Origin: Chinchilla lanigera
Taxonomy: Eukaryota; Chordata; Mammalia; Rodentia; Chinchillidae
Reading direction: 5' to 3'
DNA length: 64,000 nt
Assembly (NCBI RefSeq): GCF_000276665.1
Contig: NW_004955433.1
Location: 21,154,905-21,218,904 of the forward strand
The notes below the pieces were generated by a model. The model was given only the letters and a program-made list of their open reading frames with translations. It was not told the DNA's origin and made no database searches. The translations under genes and the position numbers were made by a program. Positions 43,662-53,239 of the stretch are shown here, one piece after another; the first letter of the stretch is position 1; each line of letters starts with the position of its first letter.

Positions 43662-46300
43662 ATTTCCTACATTACTTTTGGGCCACATAAAGTTTATCAA
43701 TTTCTATTAACATGTATAAAAGAAATGGAAGAACTATATTCTACCACTTTCCTTAGACCAGCAATGAAAATAATAAAGTTTACTTTTCTTTCTGTCAAGG
43801 ACAAAACATGAAAAGACATTTATATCAAGGAAAGATGATATTTATGTCCCTAGATACTTTTAGATAGCCTTCATTATAGTTTTATCCTTAATTATCTTAT
43901 ATGAGTTTATGTTTAAAAATTTAAGATAAATGTCATTATTTCAGAGACAGACAGGATATGGGTCCTTTATCGATAATAAAAATATTATGACATTTAGCAT
44001 GTTCTCCATTATTTTTAACATAAATATAAATGAGACGCATTTTCACAAATGATCATTTACGTTGGAAATAGCTATTTCCTAAAAAGCAACAATATCAACT
44101 TTGTGTTTATGTTTTGCAGTACTGGGGATTGAACTCAGGACTTTTGGACTAGCTGTAACCTCAAAACTTAAAAAAAGTTTTTTTTGAGATAGCTAAGCTG
44201 CTAAATTGTCAAGGTTCATCTTAAATTTATAATCCTCTTGCTACAATGCTGTGTTTACAACCCTGTGCCACCATACTTTGCTATCTGGATTTTTTAATAT
44301 TTTAAATATTATTTAAATTCTTTGACTTTTCAGTTTAATATAAAAACTATAATGGGAAGAATAATATTTTACTATTAAATTGTCATAGAAGCCTCTTTCA
44401 AAGAAAAGCCAGTATCTAAAACAGTATTTCCAATGAATAAGAATTCACTTCATTCTATTATTTATGTCAAACATTTAATGATGGTACTTACATTATTGAT
44501 CAGTCAAATAAGTATTTATTAAATGTATAGTAGGAGTGGTTATGATATATTAAACAAACAATAATTCCAGTATATATCTTGTATTATATAGAGTTATTAA
44601 AATGTATAATGGTTATCTCATCACATTATTTTAAATACTTCAATTTTAAAAGCTGGGATGCTATTTTTAAGCACACAGAGTTTTATGTTTATTATATTTT
44701 TATGAGATTTCTTCAAGTTTTACAAAATAATGTTGCTTAATCACATTTGGTAATGTTTTATAAAAGATATTCTACAGCATTTTTCTCTTATTTCAGTTGC
44801 CTAAAATAGTTTCTGTAACATTTAAGATCTATTGTACTTTTTATTATACTTTCTTTGAGTTTATGTCAAGTAACTTTGAATAAAAATTTTAATAATATCT
44901 AAAAATCTTATATTTTGAGCAACTTAAATTGATTTTTAAAAAGTTATAGTTGATACACTTGTTATTTTTCACTTAGGTATGATTTTCATTGAATATTTTA
45001 CTATTTTCAATTAATTTTATATATTCACTGCTTGTTCTCTTTGTTTGCCTTTTACCAAAATCTTCCTTATCTTGAATTTTATTTCTATATTTAATTTCAT
45101 TATTATTGGTGATTATCATTAAAATTGAGTCAAGATTATCTTTTAAATAATTCAAAATTATTTAACTTTCAAAATAAATATTTAAATACCTATTTGGGCT
45201 TCCTGCTATGAAAATTTAGTAATTGAGAATAGCAACTTAATCTTAATCAAGCAGTTTTTGGAATCAGAAATGTGTCTTGATCCAAATTTACCTAATTACA
45301 GCTGGTATAAATAATCTATACTTTTGTATTGTTTTCTACCAATATAATGTTGATAAATAAACCTAACTTACAAAATCATTATAAGGATGAAATTGTATGA
45401 CATTTTAACATACCATAAACATATTTAAAATTCTTAATGAGTTTTCTGTAAATTTGTCTATATATTTAATATCATCATATTGTTTTTCTTCTCATCCCTG
45501 AAATACTCCAGTGTATTAACCTTTAAAATATTTTCCAGAGCTTAAAATAAGTTTTGTGCTTTTGTTAATTTATAGCCATGAGAACCTTTATTTTTCTATA
45601 TTCATGATTTTCTTCCACATTATTTCTTTAAATTTTATTTTAGGAGAAAATAATTCAAAACAAGATAATAGGAGAGTAATAATGGTTAATACACTGATTA
45701 TTGTTATCTTTAAATTAGTTATTCATAGTACAAGATATAGACATTTAATTGTTCATACGATTTCTCCCACATGCTTGAAGAAATTCTTTTTGGCACTACT
45801 TGAGCCTTCATGAAAACTATATGTTAATCTGCTTGGAGGAGGTATATAATTGCATTTCTTTAAAATCAAACTTAGTTTTCCTATGCTCTCAAAGATCAGA
45901 TTCTCAACTGTTGTATGCCTTAGTCAGTCAAATATACAACACTCTCCTAAGACTTAGTATTTTTAAATCTATTTGTCTTATTATGTTATCTGAGAATTGT
46001 AAGGAAATGGGTAAATAGAACATGAGATGTTTGCTCTCTTTTAATTTATTTAAAAGATAATTGACCCCTCAAAGTAAAGCTAAATAACACAAATGAGGGA
46101 TTATAATATGAACCCATTGTGAGGAGAAAAAGGTAGTGTTGAATGGGCACATTAAATTATCCTGTTGTCACACTGTGATATTGTGAAATGTGAGGCAGCA
46201 AATGGCAAATGTCAAGAAGAAGAATAAAACATCAAAGGTTGCAAAAGACTCTAATGAGTTAAAAATACATTATTGCTAGTTATAAGAAGCCAATGGAGGA
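43662..46300. other. AT-rich domain with almost no recognisable element
   Basis: Apart from the B1-ID composite at 44.1 kb, about 2.6 kb is unusually AT-rich with many ATTTA and TTTAA words and scattered MIR-like or L1-like hints that I cannot confirm. There is no coding signal; the 60-85 codon frames are short and lack any domain I recognise. Confidence 0.5.
44112..44290 (-). repeat. B1-plus-ID composite SINE (B1-dID-like), minus strand
   Basis: On the plus strand an ID 3' half in reverse (TTTTGCAGTACTGGGGATTG, AACTCAGGACTTTTGGACTA) is followed by a decayed B1 in reverse (TTTTTTGAGATAGCTAAGCT, AATCCTCTTGCTACAATGCT, CCTGTGCCACCATAC). Read on minus the order is B1 then ID, the arrangement described for the B1-dID composite of several non-muroid rodents. 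Confidence 0.6.
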
Positions 46301-46319
46301 AATAAAACAATCACTAAAA

Positions 46320-46480
46320 ACTTTTTTTTAATTTTAAAGAGAAAACAGTATGAGGACAAAACAACAACAAATACAAAACAAAACAACACAAAAACAATAA
46401 AAAATCAATACAGGATGTCAAAACAAGATGACAGGAATTAACAATGGTTATTATATTATATATTATCTTCAACTAAGCTT
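46320..46480 (+). mobile_element. CAA-rich repeat copy, family shared with 17.7 and 20.8 kb
   Basis: GAGGACAAAACAACAACAAA, CAGGATGTCAAAACAAGATG, ACAGGAATTAACAATGGTTA and TTATATTATATATTATCTTC. It leads directly into L1 3' text and is probably part of the same L1-type element. Confidence 0.55.
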
Positions 46481-46484
46481 CTCA

Positions 46485-46835
46485 GATTTCCAGATGTAAG
46501 AATGCAAGATTTATAGCAGCACAATTTGTCATAGCTAGATCTTGGAAACAACCTAAATGCCCATCAGTGTGTAGAATGGTTAAAACCAATGTGATATTTT
46601 ATACAGTGGAATATTACTCAGCTATAAAAAAGATAAATGAGACTTTTATAGGTAAATGGATATAACTAGAGACCATACTCATAAATTAAATAAAGCAGAC
46701 CCACATGTGTAAACATCAAATCATCTCCCTAGTGTAAGAACCTGAAAGAGTAAATAAAACTCAAAATATACAGTAGATATTGTGAAAGGGAAAGAAATTG
46801 CTCAAAGGGAAGGAACAACTAAAAACTTTTAGTAA
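46485..46835 (+). mobile_element. L1 3' end, plus strand
   Basis: GCAGCACAATTTGTCATAGC, CTTGGAAACAACCTAAATGC, CCATCAGTGTGTAGAATGGT, TACAGTGGAATATTACTCAG, CTATAAAAAAGATAAATGAG and AAAGCAGACCCACATGTG, then AATTGCTCAAAGGGAAGGAA near the end. Confidence 0.88.
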
Positions 46836-47498
46836 ATACAAACAAACCATTAAAGAAGCAACAGATGAGCAAAATCAAAAGTGATAAGTTGAAAATACTT
46901 TTTCATTTAAACTCAGATATATCAGTGATTTCATTAGAAATGATTGAACTAAAAAATTCCCAAAATGAAATGCAAAGTTTGTTATGCTGTGAAAAGGGAG
47001 GGGATCCTGTTTACTTCTGTAGGAAGCTGGTCTCATATTTAAGAATTAAGATACAGTTCAATTAAAAGAATTGAAAAATAATCTTTCCATACACTAAAAA
47101 TAGAAACTTAAAACTTTATACAGCTACATTAACATCAAAGTAGACTTCATGACAATAGATATTAAGAGAAAAAATTTCATATTGATGCAAGAAGCAATTC
47201 ATCAGAAAGACATTACAGTTGTGAATGCAGTTTTACCTGATAGTAGGTAATCAAGATTCACTAAGCAGGTTTCAGAGCTATGGGGAAAACAGATAAACCA
47301 TCAAAGATAGCTGGATATTTTGACACCTTGTTTTAATAATTAATAGAACTAGTTTGTGAATAAAAATGAGTATACAAAAGAATTAGACCACAGTATCAAC
47401 CTGCTTGACCTAATTGACATGTACAGAATATCCTAATCAAAATCCACAGAGAAAATACTTCTCTCATGTCTGTTAAATGCTTTTACACCATATTCTTG

Positions 47499-47633
47499 GT
47501 TTGTTTGTTGGTATTTTGTTTTATTTTATTGTGCTCTGTTTTGTTTGAGACAGGGGCTGGACTCAAACTCATAGCCATTTTTCTGCCTCTGCCTCCAAGT
47601 CCTGGGATTACAGGCATGAGCCACCATGCCTGG
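47499..47633 (-). repeat. B1 SINE with internal deletion, minus strand, with TSD
   Basis: A T-rich left part, TTTGTTTGAGACAGGGGCTG, GACTCAAACTCATAGCC, CTGCCTCTGCCTCCAAGTCC, TGGGATTACAGGCATGAGCC and ACCATGCCTGG. The middle of B1 between GACAGGGGCTGG and the second half is missing. TSD CCATATTCTTG lies at 47488-47498 and 47634-47644, inside L1 ORF2. Confidence 0.95.
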
Positions 47634-48330
47634 CCATATTCTTGAACATAAAAAAATTCAATAAATTAGAAAAGTTTCAAATCACATAAACAACACTGTC
47701 TAATCATTTAATTGAGAAGTCAATAATGTTTACATATTCACAAAAGTTTTAGATATTTGCAAATCAAATACATTTCTAAATGACCCATGAGTCAAACAGT
47801 GTTATTTAAAGGTGTAAATATTTTCAATTAAACATAAATGAAAAAGGCCAACAAACCAAAATCTGTGATCTGTGTCAATAGCAATGTGCAAAAGAAAAGT
47901 AATAACTTTAAATGACCAAATAAGAAAAAAGAAAGGCATAAAAACAATGACCTATGCTTTCACCTCATAAAATCAAAAGAACATAAAGTAAACCCCAAAA
48001 TAATAAAACAAAAAGACTAATTAAGAGTGAAAATGAATGTATTTGAAAGTACAAATAATAAAGCAAGTTAGGAATGGTAGAAGCCAGATCTTTGGAAGAC
48101 AGCTACAAAATTAGGCTCCAGAGAAAAAAGGAATAAATTACAAATAAGAATAGCAGTAAAAATAGTATTACTGATCCTGCAACATTAAAGGATAGTAAAG
48201 AAATGCTATGAATTGCTTCATGGTAATAAATTCTACAAGGCAGATGGAAACAATTCTTTAAAAACAAGATACTAAAATATGCTAAAAGAAATGAAAGACC
48301 TGGCTGAACAGGAAGGTGGGTATTATAATC

Positions 48331-48812
48331 TGTTATGCTTGATACATTGTGTCAGCTTGGGGAGACTAGAGGTTTTGCTAAGTGACTCAGCAGTTCTGAG
48401 TCTTGGGGTGAAAAGGACATGTCCTTACCCTTCTGGGACATTGTTCACTATAGGTTAACTATGTGACTCAGCAGTGAGCCCGGGTGCTTACTGTGCATTT
48501 GTCCTGAGGTTGTGCAAGAGGAGGGCATGCCGACGGTGTGAGTGCTACACTCCCCCCTGGGTGGGGGTAGCCTGCTTACAAAGTAAGGGAGAGCAAGAGG
48601 CTTACTGTTCTCTGCCACTCTTCCCTTTTGCTCTTGTTGCTTTGCTGTTCCCCTGCCATGAACTGTTGCCCTCTGCCATGTGCCTCTCTGCCTTGGAGCC
48701 AGCCAAGTATGGACTAATACTTCCACAAACTGTAAGCTAAATAAACCTTTCCTTGCTTCATTTTAGCCATTGTGTATTTTGTCTCAGCAACGAGAGAAAA
48801 GTAACAAAGACA
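48331..48812 (+). mobile_element. MaLR-type solo LTR, plus strand, inside L1 ORF2
   Basis: Begins TGTTATGCTTGATACATTGT and ends GAGAGAAAAGTAACAAAGAC followed by A. The 3' part has CATGAACTGTTGCCCTCTGC, TTGGAGCCAGCCAAGTATGG, CTAATACTTCCACAAACTGT, AAGCTAAATAAACCTTTCCT (polyadenylation region) and TTTTGTCTCAGCAACGAG. The 5' half differs from the copies at 27.9 and 58.4 kb and holds two TGACTCAGCA motifs. No protein is encoded. Confidence 0.82.
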
Positions 48813-48896
48813 GAATTCCAGCACTCTGGGAGGCTGAGATAGGAGGATTCCATTTTGAGCTATGCCGAGGCAGCTTAGCAGCTCAGTTCCTATCTC
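48813..48896 (+). repeat. B1 SINE fragment, plus strand
   Basis: ATTCCAGCACTCTGGGAGGC, TGAGATAGGAGGATTCC and AGTTCCTATCTCATTGAA are B1 words with the middle altered. It abuts the LTR end and runs into the TGAA repeat. Confidence 0.65.
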
Positions 48897-48941
48897 ATTG
48901 AATGAATGAATGAATGAATGAATGAATGAATGAATGAGTGA
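48894..48941 (+). repeat. (TGAA)n microsatellite
   Basis: About ten TGAA/GAAT units follow the B1 fragment. It probably grew from the SINE tail. Confidence 0.95.
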
Positions 48942-49714
48942 AACAAAAGTTTGGGGATATCTGTACCTTTTGCCAAGGCCCTGGGCTCATTCTAAAACAT
49001 CCCAAACCAAACCCAACCAAACATAACAAAAACAAAAACAACAAAAACCCCAGAAATAACAACAGCAACAAAATAAAAACTCTGAATGCCTTAAATTCAT
49101 TACATAAATCAGAAACATTTTTAAACCAAATTACCGAAAGTGAAATAGGAATGTATATTTCAATATTTCAGACAAAGAAGGAAGAAATAGTACAATTTAC
49201 TCAAACATTTTTTTGAAAAGAGCAATGCAGTGGACATTTCTATCCATTTTTTATGAGCCCAGAATGACCTTTCCATCCAAAGCCTGACAAGGACAAGAGA
49301 AGAAAAATCACAATCTGCTATCTGCAATAATCTAGATGTAAACTATGAATCAAATATTAACAACACAAATCCATAAAAAAAAATCTATTTCTCTGTATCC
49401 ATACACATATCTAGGCCAGTGAAGCATGAGAATACCTTACTCATTTGTGAATACTTCCTAATTAAGGTGGATAAACTTTGGTATGGGAGGAACTTTTATC
49501 CATCATACCTCTGTATATTTAATTTGTGTGAATTTTATTTATATTGAACTATACAATGGTAGATCATACACACAAACCATGTGTACACGTTGCTAGGCTG
49601 GACTTGCAGCATGGTGAAATTTTCCCTGTGGCAGCTACTTAATAAAAGGTTAAAATGAATTCAATATTTGACTTTTATATAACCAAACTAGTGTGTGTCT
49701 TTTCTATATTAACC

Positions 49715-50094
49715 TACCCCCTTTCCCGGAAAATAAGACCTAACTGGAAAATAGGTCCTAGTATGATTGTTCAGCATGATGGTAATGTAAGCCCCAACAC
49801 AAAAACAAGCCCTAGTTAAGATTGTCAGGCAGAAAGACGCATTTAGTACCTCCTATGCAGTGCACAAGGGACATACGAGATTATGATAGTGTCTCAGAAG
49901 AAGATGATCTGACTGCATTTGATTAAAAGTCAATTTTTACATGAATAAATTAATAAGTGTAGATTGTTGAGTATGAATAAATGTAGATTGTTGTACATTG
50001 AAAAATAAGACATTCCCTTGAAAATAAGCCCTCTTGTGTCTTTTCAAGCACAAATTCATATAAAACCTGGTCATATTTTTGAGGAAATATGGTA
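49715..50094 (+). mobile_element. Nonautonomous Tc1/mariner-type element (about 380 bp)
   Basis: TA lies at both ends. The terminal inverted repeats (49715-49740 and 50069-50094 reversed) match at 19 of 26 positions by hand count, ending in TACC and AAAATA. Inside are the repeated words GGAAAATAAGACCTAACTGG, AAAACAAGCCCTAGTTAAG, two copies of TGTAGATTGTTG and AAATAAGACATTCCCTTGAA. This 'AAAATAAGAC' text is known to me from mariner-type MITE families of bats and some other mammals. There is no transposase frame. Confidence 0.75.
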
Positions 50095-50315
50095 GGTTAT
50101 CCAAAACGGAAAGATATTTAAAAAGAATAAGCAATGGAAATAAAAATATTCATAAAGTATCTACTTAATGCTTCAAGCATTTAAGATTTAACAAAATTTA
50201 TTCTACATATTTGGATAGTTACACAAATTCAGAAGTGATCTCTTTGGCAGTGCCAGGGACATGCTTTAGGAACGGCATGACGTTCAGATCATCTATTTCT
50301 ACTGGTCCTTGAGTA

Positions 50316-50342
50316 TATCAAGTGAGTAGTACTCACTTGATA
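50316..50342. repeat. Perfect 27-bp hairpin palindrome
   Basis: The 12-base arms TATCAAGTGAGT and ACTCACTTGATA are separated by AGT. No element is recognised around it. Confidence 0.97.
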
Positions 50343-50833
50343 ATTTACTTAGCTTCTGATTTTTTATTCTAGAAAGAGGAAGGTTGTACTTACAGGTGGC
50401 ATTTTTTCAAAGAAAAGGGAAAATGAGTGCTCTATGGGATGTAGGACAGTCTCTTGCTCTTATGTGCAGCGATGTTTGTGGGTGATAGCCTGTGTGAAAT
50501 CTTTATCTTACTGCTGAAAATAATGAAATTTGTACCTCTTGTCCTGGGATGAAAAAGTCTACTTTTCCATTTATCATTCACACGAAAGGAATGTGGTAAA
50601 GCAGGCATTTCTCTAGGCTTCTGGTTCTTGTATTTTTAGTGTATCCTACAAAGGGAAGCTCCCTCCTAAAGTGCAAAGGAGTGTTATGAAACTTTTTTGC
50701 TGTATGCATGCTTTTCTTGAGATTATTTTTCTTTCTTTTAAGATAACGTCAAAAATGCATATTGTTAGAAGTAAAATAACAGTGTTTAGGTTTTTAACAG
50801 ACAACAATTACTAAGTGTAAGGACACGTTTCCC

Positions 50834-50934
50834 AAGATGGCCAAGAATGTTCTGGACCATTGGGAAAAGCCCATGCTTTCCTTACTCTTTGGGGACAGAG
50901 GATTTTTCTCTCCCTACATATCAATGCTATATTT
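50834..50934 (+). repeat. Flanking direct repeat, left copy
   Basis: CAAGATGG, GGACCATTGGGAAAAGCCCA, TGCTTTCCTTACTCTTTGGG and ATATCAATGC pair in order with 52512-52631. It lies just outside the minus-strand MaLR LTR. Confidence 0.7.
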
Positions 50935-51450
50935 GTGACTTTCCCATCACTAGGCAAAAATACCTAGCACCCCATTTAAAGTAGAGTTTTATTTGGCAAA
51001 GCCCAAGGGTAAGACTCCTGAAGCAAGTTGTTTGGTTCACATCTGGCCACCACATGCCCTGAGAGTTACAGGATTTAATGTAACTCTTAACAAGGAGTCT
51101 TACCCTTGGGCTCCCAGTTTTAGAGGTTTCCTCCCATGGTTGACTGGATCCAAGGTAGAAATAGCATGGTAGAAAGAATGGTGGAGCAAAGCGGCTCAGT
51201 GTATGGTGAAAAGGAAGCAGACAGTGTGACATAGGTAGGGGTCTAAGACAAAAATAGACCCTTGGAGGTGGTGGCTCCACTGATACCTCTCTACCAAACA
51301 GGATCCATCTTCCTAACAGCATATTAATCTACACATCAGAATCGATTAATCCATTCATGAGCATACCACCCATGAAGTTGAATCACCTTCCAAAAGCTCC
51401 ATCTCTGAACACATGAGACGTCTGGGGCACATTTTAGATCTCAACTATCA
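50934..51450 (-). mobile_element. MaLR LTR (3' LTR of a minus-strand element) with insertion
   Basis: In reverse it begins TGATAGTTGAGATCTAAAAT (51450 leftward), continues GTCTCATGTGTTCAGAGATG and ATGAATGGATTAATCGATTC, and ends with GCCAAATAAAACTCTACTTT and a GGGAAAGTCACA terminus at about 50934. The canonical 'gagccaaataaa' region is broken at 50995-51112 by an inverted duplication. Together with the internal region to its right it forms most of one MaLR provirus. Confidence 0.8.
50995..51112. repeat. Inverted duplication inserted in the LTR (arms A and A')
   Basis: Arm A (50995-51078) is the reverse complement of 51741-51824 at 82 of 84 positions. Next to it lies A' (51079-51112), a shortened inverted copy: TGTAACTC (51079-51086) pairs with GAGTTACA (51063-51070), and 51093-51112 is the perfect 20-base reverse complement of 51000-51019. 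About 50 bases are missing between them in A'. Confidence 0.93.
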
Positions 51451-52468
51451 CATTCCTCTGCTGTGCTCCCAAAGACTCACGTCGATATAATTTTGTAAAA
51501 TGTCTTTAGTCCATAATTAGGAGACACCAAAGTCTTAACAGTTCCAACTTTGCTCAGAAAGTCAAACCCAGTCTGACTTTCCAGGCATTCTTTCAGCTGG
51601 GAAACACTGTAAAAATCAAAACAAAAATTAAGTATTTACAACATACAATTGCATAGGGTAAACATTCCTATTATAAATGGAGGAATAGGCAGTAGAATGC
51701 AGCATGAATAAAGCAAGACCCAAATCCAGTAGGACAAACATTAAATCCTGTAACTCTCAGGGCATGTGGTGGCCAGATGTGAACCAAACAACTTGCTTGA
51801 GGAGTCTTACCCCTGGGCTTTGCCAGTGCAAGGCCTGTCTCACTTCACTGATGTAGCCTTCCTCAACAGATGTTCCTCATCCCTGGATCTTTCAACTTCC
51901 TCCTGCTTTATTTTATTAGATTCACTCATCATCCTATCATGGGTTTATTGTATGTAATCCTGGGCCTTCCCTGGGAACCATGGTGAAAACCTCCCTAACC
52001 ATATAATTCTTACATTCTGCATGCCTATATAGCCAGCACCAAGTGTTTGCCACTAACTTGAGGAGTAGTAAGGACCCCTTGGAACATAGCTGCAATGGCC
52101 TCTAAGGCTGACCTTTGAGAAACACTCTCCAAGTTGACCCTGTACGACTGGGGCACTCTGGGATGTTCTTTCCAAACTAAAGTCTTTCAAATCAGTTACA
52201 GTTTTTACCTCCTTGAGCCTGAGGTGGGTGGATTATAGCCATTTTCTGAAATGCACTTTTCTTACTATCCATATTCACCTCAACATGATGGGCTTATGAG
52301 CTCCCACCAATCTTCTTGAAATATTCTAGGGCTTCTCTAGTTTGTATCTCCTAAACTTTCCAAACTCTTCCCGCTAATTCCTCCCTCTCTTCCCCAAGTT
52401 CCAAAGGCTTCTGAACAACATGAGCAGATATAGTAATAAAAATGACCCTGCTTTTCTGGTACCAATTT
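51451..52468 (-). mobile_element. MaLR internal region (THE1/MST-int-like), minus strand
   Basis: The antisense text of the MaLR internal region is recognisable: AACATTCCTATTATAAATGG, CCAAATCCAGTAGGACAAAC, ATTAAATCCTGTAACTCTCA, CTTCTCTAGTTTGTATCTCC, CCAAACTCTTCCCGCTAATT and CTTTTCTGGTACCAATTT. MaLR interiors are nonautonomous and carry only gag-like remnants; none is open here. Read on minus, TTGGTACCAGAAAAGCAGGG follows the LTR end, where a primer-binding site is expected. Confidence 0.8.
51741..51824 (-). repeat. Arm B of the 84-bp inverted duplication
   Basis: Partner of 50995-51078. Its left flank (AGGACAAACATTAAATCCTG) continues MaLR-internal text, so B is probably the original location and A the derived copy. 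Confidence 0.92.
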
Positions 52469-52512
52469 TGTTATATAAGTTAGTTTTTCTATCACTGGAA
52501 TAACATTTTTTC
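52469..52512 (-). mobile_element. Remnant of the 5' LTR of the same MaLR element
   Basis: GTTATATAAGTTAGTTTTTC followed by TATCACTGGAATAAC matches the 3' terminus of a MaLR LTR in reverse, directly after the primer-site region. Only about 45 bp remain before unrelated sequence. Confidence 0.6.
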
Positions 52513-52631
52513 AAGATGGTTCACTGTGTCTAATTTTAAATTAATACTGTGTTGGACATTGGGAAAAGTGCATACTTTCTTTCTCTTTTAATGATGGTGG
52601 ATTTCTTTGTCTAGGTATCAATGCAAATATG
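52512..52631 (+). repeat. Flanking direct repeat, right copy
   Basis: CAAGATGG, TTGGACATTGGGAAAAGTGC, ATACTTTCTTTCTCTTTTAA and GTATCAATGC follow the same order as 50834-50934. Similar only in part; about 20 extra bases lie between the first two words. Confidence 0.65.
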
Positions 52632-53104
52632 GAACAACCATTGTATTTTTGATTCTCATGTGCCAAATAATGGTTTTAACTTAAACAATGAAAAAGCAAT
52701 CCAAAAACACTTATTAGGTAGGGAAGTCTGAACTGTGGGTTGAGTAAATTCATGCCATATTTTTTACTTTAGTAACTGTATTTTTAAAAATTTTACCCTC
52801 TTTAGTATTTCTTATTGTATTCATTTAGCAATATCTATTTTTTCAGTGATGCTGAATGAATCACTTATAGGCTTCAATAGCCTAATAAAATTCCACTTAA
52901 TTTTGTTGTTTCTAAAACTAGGTAACATGATACAAGTTAGCCTTTATTACATATGTGTGCCCACTATTATTCTAAATAAACCTCACTGCATATGAAAGCA
53001 CACAGATGGCTTTCTATATACTCTTTACCCTGTTCATTGAAGGATGATGTTCTAAAATAATTCTTGGCTCTGGGTTCTCTATAGGAACCCAATTTTATAT
53101 AGCA

Positions 53105-53232
53105 AAGATTTAGAAAAGTTTGGAGAAACTGTTTAAATTCCAACTACCTATAAATTAAAGATAATAATCCCGACCCATGCAACTAATGCAAAGAATGTTT
53201 TTAGATAAATTATGTAAGGTTTGGCACTAGTG
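53105..53232 (+). repeat. MIR-like fragment
   Basis: TTTAAATTCCAACTACCTAT, AAATTAAAGATAATAATCCC, AAATTATGTAAGGTTTGGCA follow MIR 3' order loosely. Confidence 0.5.
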
Positions 53233-53239
53233 AGAGATG

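Larger units (their letters stand above)
46860..49390 (+). pseudogene. L1 ORF2 relic (endonuclease to RT start), interrupted
   Basis: The text follows L1 ORF2 for over 2 kb: AAGACATTACAGTTGTGAAT, AATTAATAGAACTAGTTTGT, GCTTGACCTAATTGACATGT, TTTCTAAATGACCCATGAGT, AAGCCAGATCTTTGGAAGAC, GGTAATAAATTCTACAAGGC, then AGCCCAGAATGACCTTTCCA and TCCAAAGCCTGACAAGGACA near the start of the RT domain. A B1 (47.5 kb), a MaLR LTR (48.33-48.81 kb) and a second B1 with a TGAA repeat split it. Many stops and frameshifts: dead. It follows an L1 3' end, so it is a separate insertion. Confidence 0.85.

Noticed and set aside
50927..51322. 131-codon minus-strand frame
   Set aside because: It crosses the MaLR LTR and the inverted duplication; LTRs of this family do not encode protein.
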